From: Mansonella perstans
Taxonomy: Eukaryota; Nematoda; Chromadorea; Rhabditida; Onchocercidae
DNA length: 64,000 nt
Direction: 5' to 3'
Assembly (NCBI GenBank): GCA_037074765.1
Contig: JBAMDO010000070.1
Coordinates: 124,001-188,000 of the forward strand
This document shows, one piece after another, positions 11,713 to 23,775 of this stretch (positions are counted from its first letter, which is position 1; every line of letters starts with the position of its first letter). The notes beneath the pieces are model-generated. The model had not been told where the DNA came from and searched no databases. It was given only the letters and a program-made list of their open reading frames with translations. Both the position numbers and the translations under genes were made by a program.

Positions 11713-14700
11713 TTAATTGCAATACGGATCAGATGTCTGTGTTTCTGCTTCCACTTCCAATTCTCCTATTTCCTCTTGCTGTTCTTCCACATTCAAAATT
11801 TCAGTCTGATTTCGTGTCAACAAAAGCTTCGATGTAAGCGCATCAATTGCTTCCCACAAACCAATACCTGTCATTGCGTTGCACTGATGGATTACTACCG
11901 TTCGTCCTATAAGAAAAAATGGAACCGCTTATTTCTTAAAATTAAAAAATAATAGAGCCTAATAGTTGCAGCAGTGTGTTTACATTGAATGTTAAATCCT
12001 CATTACCTTCTTAACTTCATTTCTTAATTTAAATAATGTTAACCCCGACAGAGAAAGTAAAATGCTAAAAATATCTTTCTAAATGTCTTATCTTATAGTA
12101 TTCCATTCAGTATACTGTTCAATTAGGCTACTTTCTTCCACCCACTTAATCTTACAGCTAGCTAGAATGGCAGTTGAAAATATGTTTTACTTTACTTCAT
12201 TCTAGTCAAATATTGCTGTTTCAAGATTTCTAGATCACATTTCATAAGAATTAATGCTCTTCTTTTCTTCCTCCTCCTCGGTCCATTAGCAACAAGCTTA
12301 CCGGCACTAAATCGGTTGATATTCATAACGAGTTGGTCAATAGCCGACGAACTGACTACACAATGTTGATTGACAGTTGTAGGTTGTCGTCTATTTAAGA
12401 TAACCAGAAAGCATGCATCCGCAAGTTCTCTTTCGGCAAATATTTTTGCTAATTCATTTTGGGCTTCGCCAAAACGGCTCGGACAAGAACTATCAATAAC
12501 AAATACAAGAGCTGTAAATTACTATTATGACTCATATGAAACACCATAAAAAATTATTTTTACTATACGAAAAACGAAAGCAAAAAAAATTCCAATAAAT
12601 AGAAATGTTTCGTAAGATTTGTCAAAAGTTAATAATAAAAGATGTATCTCTTTGTCCATTCTTAAAATGACTTCAAATGTATTTTACAATCAGAAACCCG
12701 GAAAATTTTTCCTTTGATAGATTAGAGACCAGAATTACTACAACGTTTTGAAATTTGCAATTAAGCAAACACTTGTATTGCTAAGCAAACTTTTTCCTGC
12801 AGAAAGATGAGAACATTGAAAGTGCCTAAGATAACGCCTTGCTCACCTAGAACCTTTAGAATACATGCTTAAACAGTTATCCCCACTTGAAAACTGAAGA
12901 AGCATTACTCCTTAACATGTGGAAGAAAGAAAAATTAAGCATTTTCAATTTCTTTTCAAACATTTGCATTTTCTTTCACCAAAAGTTTTTTTATTTTCGA
13001 CTCTTTTCTAAAAAATTTGATCTCAAATATATTCATAATAAGCTTAACAAACCTTGCGTATTCATAAAATAATGTTTCCAAAGACGACGCAACTTCGGCA
13101 CACCACCAACATCCCACATTGTGAGCTTGAAATTCTTGTACTGTATCGTTTCCACATTAAATCCAACTGTCGTTGTTAATTGTCTGCATTCATCGTTCTG
13201 AAAAAAGAAGAAAGTTTATTCCAATTGAAATGAGTTCCAGTTGCGATGCCCTGAAGAAAGCAGCAATAATATTTGATGAAAGTTTCGTTTAAACTAATAT
13301 AACATTACTTTACCTTCAATTTATACAGTATCGTTGTCTTTCCAGCTCCATCCAAACCGAGAATAACCAAACGAATGTCAACATTTGAACCCATATGTAT
13401 TCGATTATCAGCCGTGAATGAAAATGGAATTCTTGTATCCAACGAAAGACCACCTTGAACAAAAAAAATAACGGAAAAAACAACTCAAAATTTTCTTTAA
13501 AATTATTGTTGTTTTTCCCCGTTCCATCCAAATATTTAATTCAACCTTTTTTTTTTTTTAAAAAAAAAGAACATATAACTTGAAAATGGTTTAATGGAGA
13601 AAAAAGCTTTTTAAGAAATTACGATCACAATTCATAACTCATTACAGTAATTATCAATCCAAAAAACTATCAAAGTAAAAACTATATCGCTTGTAAACGA
13701 TCTACTTAGACCAACGATGACAGACTACACAAACTAATATCTATATCTGATAGTTACTTGGGGCAGAAGCGATATCACTTTGATGGGTACGTATAGCGTC
13801 AAGCATTTTGATAAGATCAGCTTGTTGTTCAATAAGTCGAGCATCGTCCATTTCTGAGCTTTCTTGTAGCTGTGCTGATACCGCTGTGACCTAAACATGG
13901 TTATTCTTTTTCTATCATTCAAATGCACAGCTGCAAATGCCAAGGGCGAATGAAACTTCATTGCAGTATAATTCACGAACATGGACAAAAATCTGAACTA
14001 AATCGAAAAAGGAACCTCCAGTATCAATATAACCTTCTTGAATCATCCACATTTTTTATTTCTTTATTCTACGTTTCATCCGTTTTCCATTTCTCCAAAA
14101 GAATAAACAAACCTGTGAAGTAATGTAAGCTAACTCCTGCTGATGTTGACGAAGAGCTTCAATTCGATCTGCAACATGAGCATCCAATCGCGCCATAGCC
14201 GTCTGCTCCTGAAGTTCAAGTTCTTCACGCAGTCGCCGGAAATGAGCTTCAACTTGTCGCCGTGCTGTTGCATGAGACCCTTCATTCATATCCATTATTT
14301 CAGTTACTGTCCTGCAAAACTATGACAAAGAATGTTCGAGTGCTTGATATAACTCTTTTAGTATTACTAAAATGCAAACCCATACCCAGCAGAACCATGT
14401 TATCGTTGATTAATCTAACTTCCCTGAACTATTTATAATCATTATTTTGAAAGTCGGTCGAGCTATTTCCAGATCAAATTCAAAGACAAACAAAGTTCAT
14501 CTGACGACAAATGCAACATGAATCATAACATATAAATACAAGAAAAAGCAAGCAAAGAGGACTAACTGCGTCACTCGAATATTCCATCCATTGAGATCAC
14601 TTATAAAACTTCTAAAATCTGAAAGAGCTTCACGAACTCGTTCTCTTAATCCAGCAGCTTCAACTTCAAGGAGAGAATGTCGATGATTCCGGTGACGTCC

Positions 14701-16361
14701 GTAATCGCGACATAGCAAACACATCAAGCGATTGTTTTCCAGACATTCCACTTCCTGGAAATTCCGCTTTCCATTAATTTTTCAAACCTTCTAAACACAT
14801 ATGCATGCATATATCTAAAATATATATTTGTAAAAAGATTTCAAGCAGAAACCGATAATACGATGTCAAATTATAATGTTTCGAGATATTTAAACAAAAT
14901 AAATGTCACCAAAAGTCACTATAATGAGCTAGTTTTGAACAGAAATACTTCACGACTTATTCTTTTCCTGTAAATGTCATTTGCGACTAATAAATCAGAA
15001 GAATTTGTTTGTTGTTTGCAATGTTACCGATATTATTCATGTTTCCTTCTTTGAAATCAACCATGAAAAAGAGTAAGACAAACCTGACAAACGAATTCGA
15101 TCGCATATGCTGAATGGTATGGGCACATCGTCCGAGAAAGTGGTTTTTCGCTTATAGGCACGCGACAATGTTTTGAAAGAATCCGTCCTGTATGCGTTCG
15201 TTTCGAACATTCAAAACACATATTACTTTCGCAAACTGTACAGTAAAATATAGCAATATGTGCCGGATCCTCATCACACGGTATGCCAAGTAATATATCC
15301 TTCATATATTCCGGTGGTGGCACTTCATCTGCGGGTGGTGGCACTTCATCTACCTAAAAAATTTAGAATACTAGCCTGAAATACAACGCCAAATATCAGT
15401 AGAACTGAAAAAAAAAGTACATCGCTGTGCGTAAAATGATTTCCTATGTATTACAATAAATAAATTTAAATATGTACATTCCCTTAATTAATAAAATCAA
15501 ATTATGCTTCAAACATTGTCCAAAGATATATATTTAACCTCCTGGAATAAGATAAGACTCTCTATTTATACAGTAGATATTACTTCTAGTCAGATATACC
15601 TATTATTACTAAATAAATTCGTTCACGCGAGCTGTTTAATTTGACTTGATCGGGAGTATTTGAAATTTTGTCCAGCTGACTGCAATTGGGTGAAAGGATT
15701 GCGTCAAGGGTACAAATTATGAATGGAGTTAACTATAACAATTATATCAAGGTACCAATCTGTTACCAAATTATTAGGAAATGGGGATAGAGAAACCTTC
15801 TAAGGTTCTCATTTTTCGACATATAACCATATTTTTGGCAATGATAACTTAATGTCTGTGGATTAACTGTTTATTAGAAACTAATCGGAAATGGTGAGAC
15901 CTGATCCTGTTGCGTGAATTTCTTCTTGTGCTGTTCAATTATTTCAATGAGTGCAAAGTTTTTTTTCAACGAAAGCACGCATGGTTCAGCAAGCAATGTA
16001 ACTGTTCGATCAAACGGACAAACAACTTGCGCACTGAGTACACCAACATTCATTAACGCTGAACAGCACATCTGACAAACCTGAAGTAGCAAAAAGGAAA
16101 TCCAAAACCGTTAAAAACTTTAAGACAAATTAACTATGCAAATCATACTAATCATCTTGCATTCTGCAACAAATCATTTTAAACAAAGTATTATCTTCGC
16201 CACATTCGAACAAACATCAAGTCATGAATAAATTCGAAATTTCAAATTTAAATCATTACCGTATGACCACAACCATGTAATACACGCGGCGTCCGAATTA
16301 CTGCTGCATAACTCTCATGACATAGAGGACACTCTAATCCCGAATCTGACATACTACTCAT
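11713..16361 (-). CDS. TRIM23: TRIM23/ARD1-type RING, B-box, coiled-coil and ARF-domain protein
   Basis: Ten exons, all in phase: 16361-16260, 16080-15901, 15353-15084, 14754-14567, 14311-14113, 13890-13758, 13453-13314, 13197-13053, 12511-12302, 11906-11713; 586 residues (human TRIM23 is 574). Domains in order: RING ([25 protein letters not shown], residues 11-60, last ligand Asp); the TRIM23-type [12 protein letters not shown]; two B-boxes with Cys/His pairs (about 115-215); a coiled coil ([12 protein letters not shown]); then an ARF-like domain from about 380 with P-loop [15 protein letters not shown], switch [16 protein letters not shown] and VFVIDSS. TRIM23 is an E3 ligase and ARF-like GTPase in membrane traffic and autophagy. 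The normal NKQD motif reads NRRQ here and the usual catalytic Gln position is Val. An acceptor TTTTTCAG near 16420 may receive the spliced leader. Confidence 0.92.
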
Positions 16362-16429
16362 TTTTTTATATAGAAATGCGGAACAACAGTAATTTTGAAT
16401 CATTTACTCATACCAGCCTGAAAAACTGA

Positions 16430-17738
16430 TAGCACAAAACGCAAACACTGAAATAATTATCAAATTTCAAAACCTGGAATGGAACTTTCGAAAAAATTAA
16501 CATGCTGCTTCAAGAAAACCAATTTCGCTTGTTTTTTCAACACTTTTAATCATCAGTGAGTAAAATTTCGTAAAATTCCACGTGCTGTTTATGAACAATT
16601 CGCTATACATTGCATCACAAATAATGCTGAAAATTTGAATGAATGACTGTAAGATATAAGGCATATACCCTGCTAACATGTGCGTTCAAATATTAACAGA
16701 AAATTGCCATTTTTATTTTCATTGCGGTATTTTTCAAAAACACCACTGCAAACGAAAAGGCATCAATGATTTTCACTTTCCAATTAAAAATATACCAAAA
16801 ACAATTTCTTAAAAAAAAAAATTTCACAGACTCACATTAATTACTATTTGACCATCTAATTAATGAAAAAATCCAGTGCAGTAGTTAGAAAGTCTGTCTG
16901 GTGTGCTGGTGAGTGATGCTTAATATTTGAGATGCAACCCCGTTATCGCGAGAAACAAATAACACCCAGCAATTTGAACAATCATTTTTCTCAACAAGAA
17001 AAAATCAAAATCGTCCTACTCAATAAGATAGACAGTCAGCATATTTTTTAAATACTACTGGAAGTCAAGCTTCAAAAAAAAATAAGCTGGAAAAAGATTA
17101 TAAAACTCAAGTTTATCGTTATATTTCAAAAATTAATAACAGAATATCACAAATTTACAATTGATTTCTTACAACGATGTTTATGAAAATTTCTAACCAT
17201 ATTAATTACTATAAATTTGTCCAACAAATGTGCAACTATATCTATTATCCCTAAACATACTTCTAAATCGACACTCTAAAGTCTTTTCATGAAGTAATCG
17301 CCTTCTTGCTGCATCTTTTCCTCCTCATTCATGCAGTGAAAGTATCATCAGTCTAAAAATTAACATCATTAACGAATAAACTGAGCAAAAAACTGCTCAA
17401 GCGATAAGATTAACAAAAAAGAGATTCCAGTATTTACTAACATCAACTATATTACTTTACCATAATTTTAAGCACTAATTTCTTTACAAAATATACATAT
17501 GTTAAATCCATTTTTCACTCTTATTAAACATTGCAATAGTCCTCAAGGAAACTTCCAAAAAAAAAAAAGACATGGAAACCAGAAAGTGTACATACTTGGA
17601 AATGGGTCACTTTAGGTTTATCAGAGATAGCATAGTCTTATCTCTCTTCAGAATTATTATCATCGGATATCGTCGACTAGTTGCATGATGGCCTGATCTT
17701 TTAAATTCATCCCAGCCACTCTTCGTAAGATACAACTT
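16430..17738. other. intergenic region
   Basis: No supported gene. At 17281-17360 (minus) a good acceptor TTTTTAG is followed by a very short frame starting MNEEEKMQQEGDYF that stops after 18 codons; it may be an untranslated leader exon or chance. Confidence 0.45.
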
Positions 17739-19560
17739 TTATTCCATTTCGGAATTCCATCGTCTGGGTGAAGCACCGGTTTTCGGATTTCCAAAAGCTT
17801 GTGCTATACTACTTGAGTGAGCCTTTCCTACATAAGTACCCTGATAGGCATCACAAAAATGTTCAACTTCTAAAACTTTTCTGGGTTCTCTGACCTCCAA
17901 GGTTGGTTTGCGTCGTATCCTGGAATTTTCAAAGTATTAAAAAAGCTTCTGATGAAGAAGTTAGAAATTCTTCGTTTCATTATGCTGAAAAATTAAAAAA
18001 ATTTACAGCGATTTCACACATGTATACTTTTATAAGCGTAACCTCCATTAATACAGCTCATAATATGGAACACTGGAAAACGATCCGGATTAAGCGGCAT
18101 AAATACTGTTTAATGCCACAACTGGTATTTTTCATATAAAAGAGTGAGCTAAGAAACTTATTCAAACACAAAACGAAGACATAAAAACACACTCGAATAC
18201 TTGCTTTTCTGCAAAATAATCTGTATGTATATTTCACCTAATCAATTTAATCATTCAAAATGCTTCCTTGTAACGAGTTATTCAATCAGATAATCAAATT
18301 TCTTAAAAATATTTTTTGACAATTTATAGTGATGACTGGAAAAATACAATTCTGCCATTGGAGTTGCGCAATTCTCTAATGACAAGATTAATTATGAGCT
18401 GTTGATACGTAACATCAACCTACTTCTTAAGTCAGCAATATTTAGGGAATGAATATCAAATGAGTAAAAAGTACAAAAATTGTGACTTATTTGATATACC
18501 AGACAATGAATCTTCTATTCTAGAGCTACGCTCTATATCAAATTTTGCTCTGCGATATCGAATTTGTATAGCTGTTGAAGTTATTGGTTCCGATAGACAA
18601 ATGATGCATTGAAAGTTGTTAATCCTTCTTCAGATAGATTCATACAATTTTACTACCATTTACCAGTGCTTTTTCAAAATTTAAAGATTAATATAATTCT
18701 ATTCCATTGCCTTTTCAAAATTTAAATATTAATACAATTCGCTATGGTTAATACAATCAATTCCATTTGGTGTTTGCGATTCTGCTCCAATAATTTTTTT
18801 GTTTGGTTGATTATTGTATTAAGAAAGTAATCTACAGATCGTTTTGAAATGTTTACTTCCATCAATAAAAAGTATTTAACAATATGAAAATGACTCGCAT
18901 AACTTGCACATCTTCAATGCAATCCAATCTTACTGACCCGATACATTGATATCTATTTATATCACATCATTCTTCATTATTATCTTTCATTCAAAATCTT
19001 TAAGCAAATTTCTCTGAATTTTGATATCTCAAAGGAAAAAATTGATAATTCATCTTCATTTCTTTTACCATATTACCAAAAGAAGTATTTATTATTGTTG
19101 GAAAAAACCATCTTGAAAGTTGTGAGTCATTTTGATAATTTTTTTTTAGTTAGAAATATGATACCATTAGAATAAATATACCTTTCCTGCAATAGTGATC
19201 CATAATACCTCGTAGATTTCCATTTGCAGCATCCTTGAAAAACTGCTCTGAATTTTTCCTAATATCCTTTTTTTTTTTCACGGTATTATTTGACCGCTTA
19301 GTGAATTTCCGAGGATTTTTTTTGCTAATCTTGACTCTCTCTAATTTGCACTTTCATCAAGTTATGGAGAACTCCTGAAGGAGACGATTCGGCTAGCAGA
19401 GTTTCATGAAAAGATCGTATCTCTTTGCCACAAATGATTGGACTCGAGATGTTTTCCATAACAGAAGTCTGTACACCAGTATTTGCCTTGATAAACCGGA
19501 TGTGCACACATTTGCCAGTGGAAGAGAAAGTTTCCGAAGAAATTCATACCAAAAAATTTT
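17739..19560 (-). CDS. unidentified protein with ankyrin-like segment and CxxC motif
   Basis: The 3' exons are well supported: 18624-18487 (CIICLSEPITSTAIQIRYRR) joins in phase to 17919-17739 (VEHFCDAYQGTYVGKAHSSS, ending in TAA). Upstream, 19390-19209 encodes a Lys/Arg-rich stretch followed by EQFFKDAANGNLRGIMDHY, which looks like the first half of an ankyrin repeat. Further upstream a second open frame (IRSFHETLLAESSPSGV) overlaps it out of frame, so either an intron was missed or there is an indel near 19350-19370. The combination of an N-terminal FHETLLAE-like motif, an ankyrin-type helix pair and a later CxxC pair recalls GPANK1, but I found no G-patch, so I do not name it. Any middle exons between 18630 and 19200 are not resolved. 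Confidence 0.5.
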
Positions 19561-19659
19561 GGTGAAAGAATTTGGAATTACTAAGGAAAAAGAACTACTA
19601 GCGCGACGAAGCAAGTTATGCACAAAATTTCCAGAAGAAATGTGGTCTTAGTCAGTAGA

Positions 19660-22600
19660 ATTTTTAACAAGTTAAAAAAGATTGTTGTAACCACAGACTG
19701 TCGCAATGAAAATTAAAATTTAACATGAAGAATAACAGAGAAATATGGAATCAAGGATGCCTTAGAATGTTTCGAAAAATATGTGAAAGACAAAAAGAAA
19801 GATCACACAAAGCATTTGTTAGGCAACTAAATGACAAACGGAATACATTAAATAACAAACAATAGATATTGGAGATTTATGTATAAAAGTCGTAAGATCG
19901 CTACAAAAAAAGTTATAATATAAGACGAAGAAATGAAATCAATATCAATCCAATGCTATCCACCTACATTTTTGTGATGACTAATTTGAAATTGATTAAT
20001 TAAGAAATGTATGGTACTAGATATGGAGGATTACAATTTAATTATTGCTAAATACTGCAATGAACTGTTTCATATCAGAGTTTAAAAAATCTAATATAAC
20101 TAACTGTAGATATTAATAGAATAAAACATTTCTGCGTTACCGAGTAAATGGCTTTATTTTATGCTCGCATCATTTCCATTAAACTAGCTTTTGGTAAATG
20201 CTTCAAGTGCCAAACATGATCCACTTGGATTTAACTGACCATTTTTAACAAATACAGTAACCGCAATGCGTTAAAAAATACACAACTGTTATAATAAATT
20301 AAAATGAAGTACTTTTTCATTAGTAATATCAACGTAAAGAGAAAAGTTTGGTAAAAAAAACTAAGCCAAACTTTCAATGTTCAATGATAGAAACACAAGA
20401 TTTGATTACTGAATATCCTAGAAAAGCATTTTCATTGGACAATTAATCTAATTAATCCCACTGAAGCAAAGTAATTAATTGGAATAAATTAAAACCACAG
20501 GACACCCACTGACATTTAACATTAAGCATTTAATTTCCAATAACGTCGTCTTTACACTGGTTAACTCACTATGAAAACGAAAATCTCTTCATTAGAAATG
20601 CTTACTTAGAATTTCATTTGCATAACATTAAATTACCATGCAGTGTATTCATTCGATAAACCATATAAGATATCCGGAAGACAATTTCAGTATGCATCCA
20701 ATCAACCGGAAAAATTTTCCGGCATTTATTAAATGAATCAGATTACTTTTTTACTTGCTGTATTTTCCATCAATTATTCCATTTTGCGCACTTATCAGTC
20801 ATTCTTTAAACATTAGATTTTCAATGTTATCAATTCCTTTAAGCATAATCCCGAACAATGTATGTTGTTTAACATCGTGAGCTGTCGAAATTTCTATTCT
20901 GATTTTCGCCATGCAGAATTTCAATCCCTCTTCATTTCAACAAAACTTTCAGAAATTCCAATTGTTTAGTTGAATTCATTCGTTCAACTCAAATCAGATT
21001 TTGTTATTTTAAATATTAATAATTGTTATAATTGCTGGTAATTATAAAATTTAATTGTCATTTGTTTTATTATCTGTAATTATTTTATATTATATTATTT
21101 CGAGAGATAATATTTTACCATACCACTATGACATAGATAAATTATCAATGTGTCATCAGTCATATACTAATAAGGATGAAATTTTTTTCAAGAAAAAGAC
21201 AGATTTTACATCAATTATTTGCATGAAAAATCGAAAAGAATCATAGTTAGGAATGGAAATGATGAGATTTGTGTAGTAATAGTCGAAAGATCATTAAGAG
21301 AAGCGTAATTTCTTACATCTACAAATGAATATTCCATCAAATAAGGAATAGCTGTCAAATGAGAAATTTGTGGCAAATCAAATTTTCATAGATGAACAAA
21401 CTGGAAGAAGCTGGGAATTATTCCAGAAAAATAAATAGATTTTCAGAAGAAAAATGAAAAAAATGCAAAATTTTTCTACTCAATTAAGGGTACTTTTTTA
21501 TTTTGAATTTTAAAAAAAGTTATCATTGATCTTTGGTGCTAAAAAAAAATGAAATTCTCGTTTTGTGGTAATAATATATGCTTCTCATATTTTTCACAAA
21601 ATTATTGATCGATTATTGATGATTATTTGATTGATGATTGACTGTATAGCAAGTATTTAATAAAAATAAGCAAATGAGTAACTGCGTTAAAGCATAAAAT
21701 TAACAAATTATTACAATTTAATATTATATAGCATTTTACCATTCTGACGCGATCACAGCTACACGACGACGTACGTGACATTTACGTCTAATTGAGTGAA
21801 ATTTGCGGAAAATTCATTTCAAAGTAAAGCTAAATGTAGTTCTTTGTCTACCAATTTATAATACACAAATATGTTTCATTTTTTGTATTACTTTGAGACA
21901 ATGAGAAAGCATATGCTATTTGTGAAATAGTATATTAATGCTTTAATATATATTATTGATTATTTTCAATTTATTGCGGGTTTTTTCATCAGTAGCTGTA
22001 ATCTACGAATCAAATAATTGTTTCTGATGATTACTGCAGCAAAAGCAAATGACACATGCATGTACATACGTGTACGCACATTCACACATACATACATAAC
22101 CTAAAGTAATCTTAACGAATGTGATTACAGTAGTTTTATGACATCGTAAACTAAATAGTTCAAGTTAAATTATATGGTAATGCTTATTAATTGGGAATTT
22201 TTCTGCCTGAAATTAGATAAAATAATGCACAATTTACAGTTACTTAAAATATAATATATTTTAGGATTAACCGATTAACCGAGGAAAATACTGGATTCTT
22301 GTTTGGATTATCAGTCGGTTACGATCGTATATTTGTTATAAATAAGTGTTTATCGCTATCAACAAAATTTGTAACAGAAGTAAATTTATCATTCTAAAAT
22401 ATGCCGTCTCTAATTTTTTTTGCGATATTTCTTGCAGGAAGAGAAACATTCTGACAATTGAAAAATCAAAATTACAATAAAAATCATTATATGTCCTTTT
22501 TTTTCTACCTGCAGTCAGAATTCCTTGTTTATAATAATCATTTAAAACTAATGTTTTCAATTTCTAGTTTTCCTGATACAAAAATTATTCTCATTTATCC

Positions 22601-23775
22601 AATAACCAATTAAACGCTAATAGATCGTACAACGATCAAATGCAACGCTGATGATACAGTGGTATTATTGGTTGTTGTACAAATATCTGATTTTAATAAA
22701 ATATAAAATTAAACTTACATTCTTTCTCATTAAGAATATTCTGGATCAAATAAGTTAAATCTTATCAATCTCAAATCAGCATTTTCAAATGTTATTTAAT
22801 TTTGGAATACTGTATGTAACTGAATTAGAAATCACCAGTGAATGCTGAACTAAACAAAAAAAAGATACCATTCATCAAAAAACAAAAATTAAAATGACAC
22901 ATTTCATGCTTTAAAATTAAATTTTAAATGTCATCAATTAATACTACCAAAAAAAATGAAACTTGGACGAATCATTAAAAATAATGTAGAACAAAGCAAT
23001 TATTCTTATAAAGTAGTCAGTGAAATACAAAATCGAAATTTTAGTTTCAGCGAATTTCATTCCATCCAATCAATCTTCAATTTACAGAAAAAAACTGAAG
23101 GAAGGACGTTTCAGCAGAACAACCCGAAAAGTTCAAAAATATCAAATTTTCATTTTGCTTAGAATAAAAAGAAAATTCAGTCAGTACATAAATTGTCTTC
23201 CATTTGTTGTGAAAAGTTAGCTGGAATTCCCAAGAAATAATTATAAGTTTACTATGAAGCTGAATTCATTTTGAAGATTTTGTTGTAATTTTGAAATGTT
23301 GCAAAAATGAATTCAATTGTGTCATCTACTTTTCCGAGTCATAAATGATTTGAGCACCTATTTGCCTTGGCTAATTCGTCATTTTGATGAATGATCATTC
23401 TTCCCTATATTTATTGTTGTGATATTTGTGATATAGTCACAGTCATGATGAATCTTTAGGAGGTTCTCCGCATTGTCATATCACGATTATCTTCACCAAT
23501 CTTTATCAGATCATCCTTAGCATATCATCGTCATCACCATTATCATAATCGTCCATAAACTTTTGAATTCACATGTTCAACAAATAAATTTTATTCAAGA
23601 GAGAAACGATAGTTCCATTCTTTCATCTCTACAAATCAATCATTTTCACTTCTTTTGGCAAATTTTCCTTTTGTAATTTCATCAAAGTCTTAAAATTTTT
23701 CCAGCTGAATTTAAAATTTAAGTTAAACTTTCTTTGTAAAAACAATGTTTCGTTCCTTTTCTCTTTGCAGGCAAA
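19660..23775. other. 4-kb gene-poor region
   Basis: Strongly AT-rich with no convincing exon on either strand. Small items only: an ACGT-rich patch at about 21750-21790, a short TACA-type microsatellite at about 22050-22100, and imperfect ATC repeats at about 23490-23560. The last part probably holds the sideroflexin promoter. Confidence 0.55.

Noticed and set aside
19406..19651. 81-codon plus frame
   Set aside because: Overlaps the minus-strand gene's 5' coding patches; no partner exons on the plus strand.
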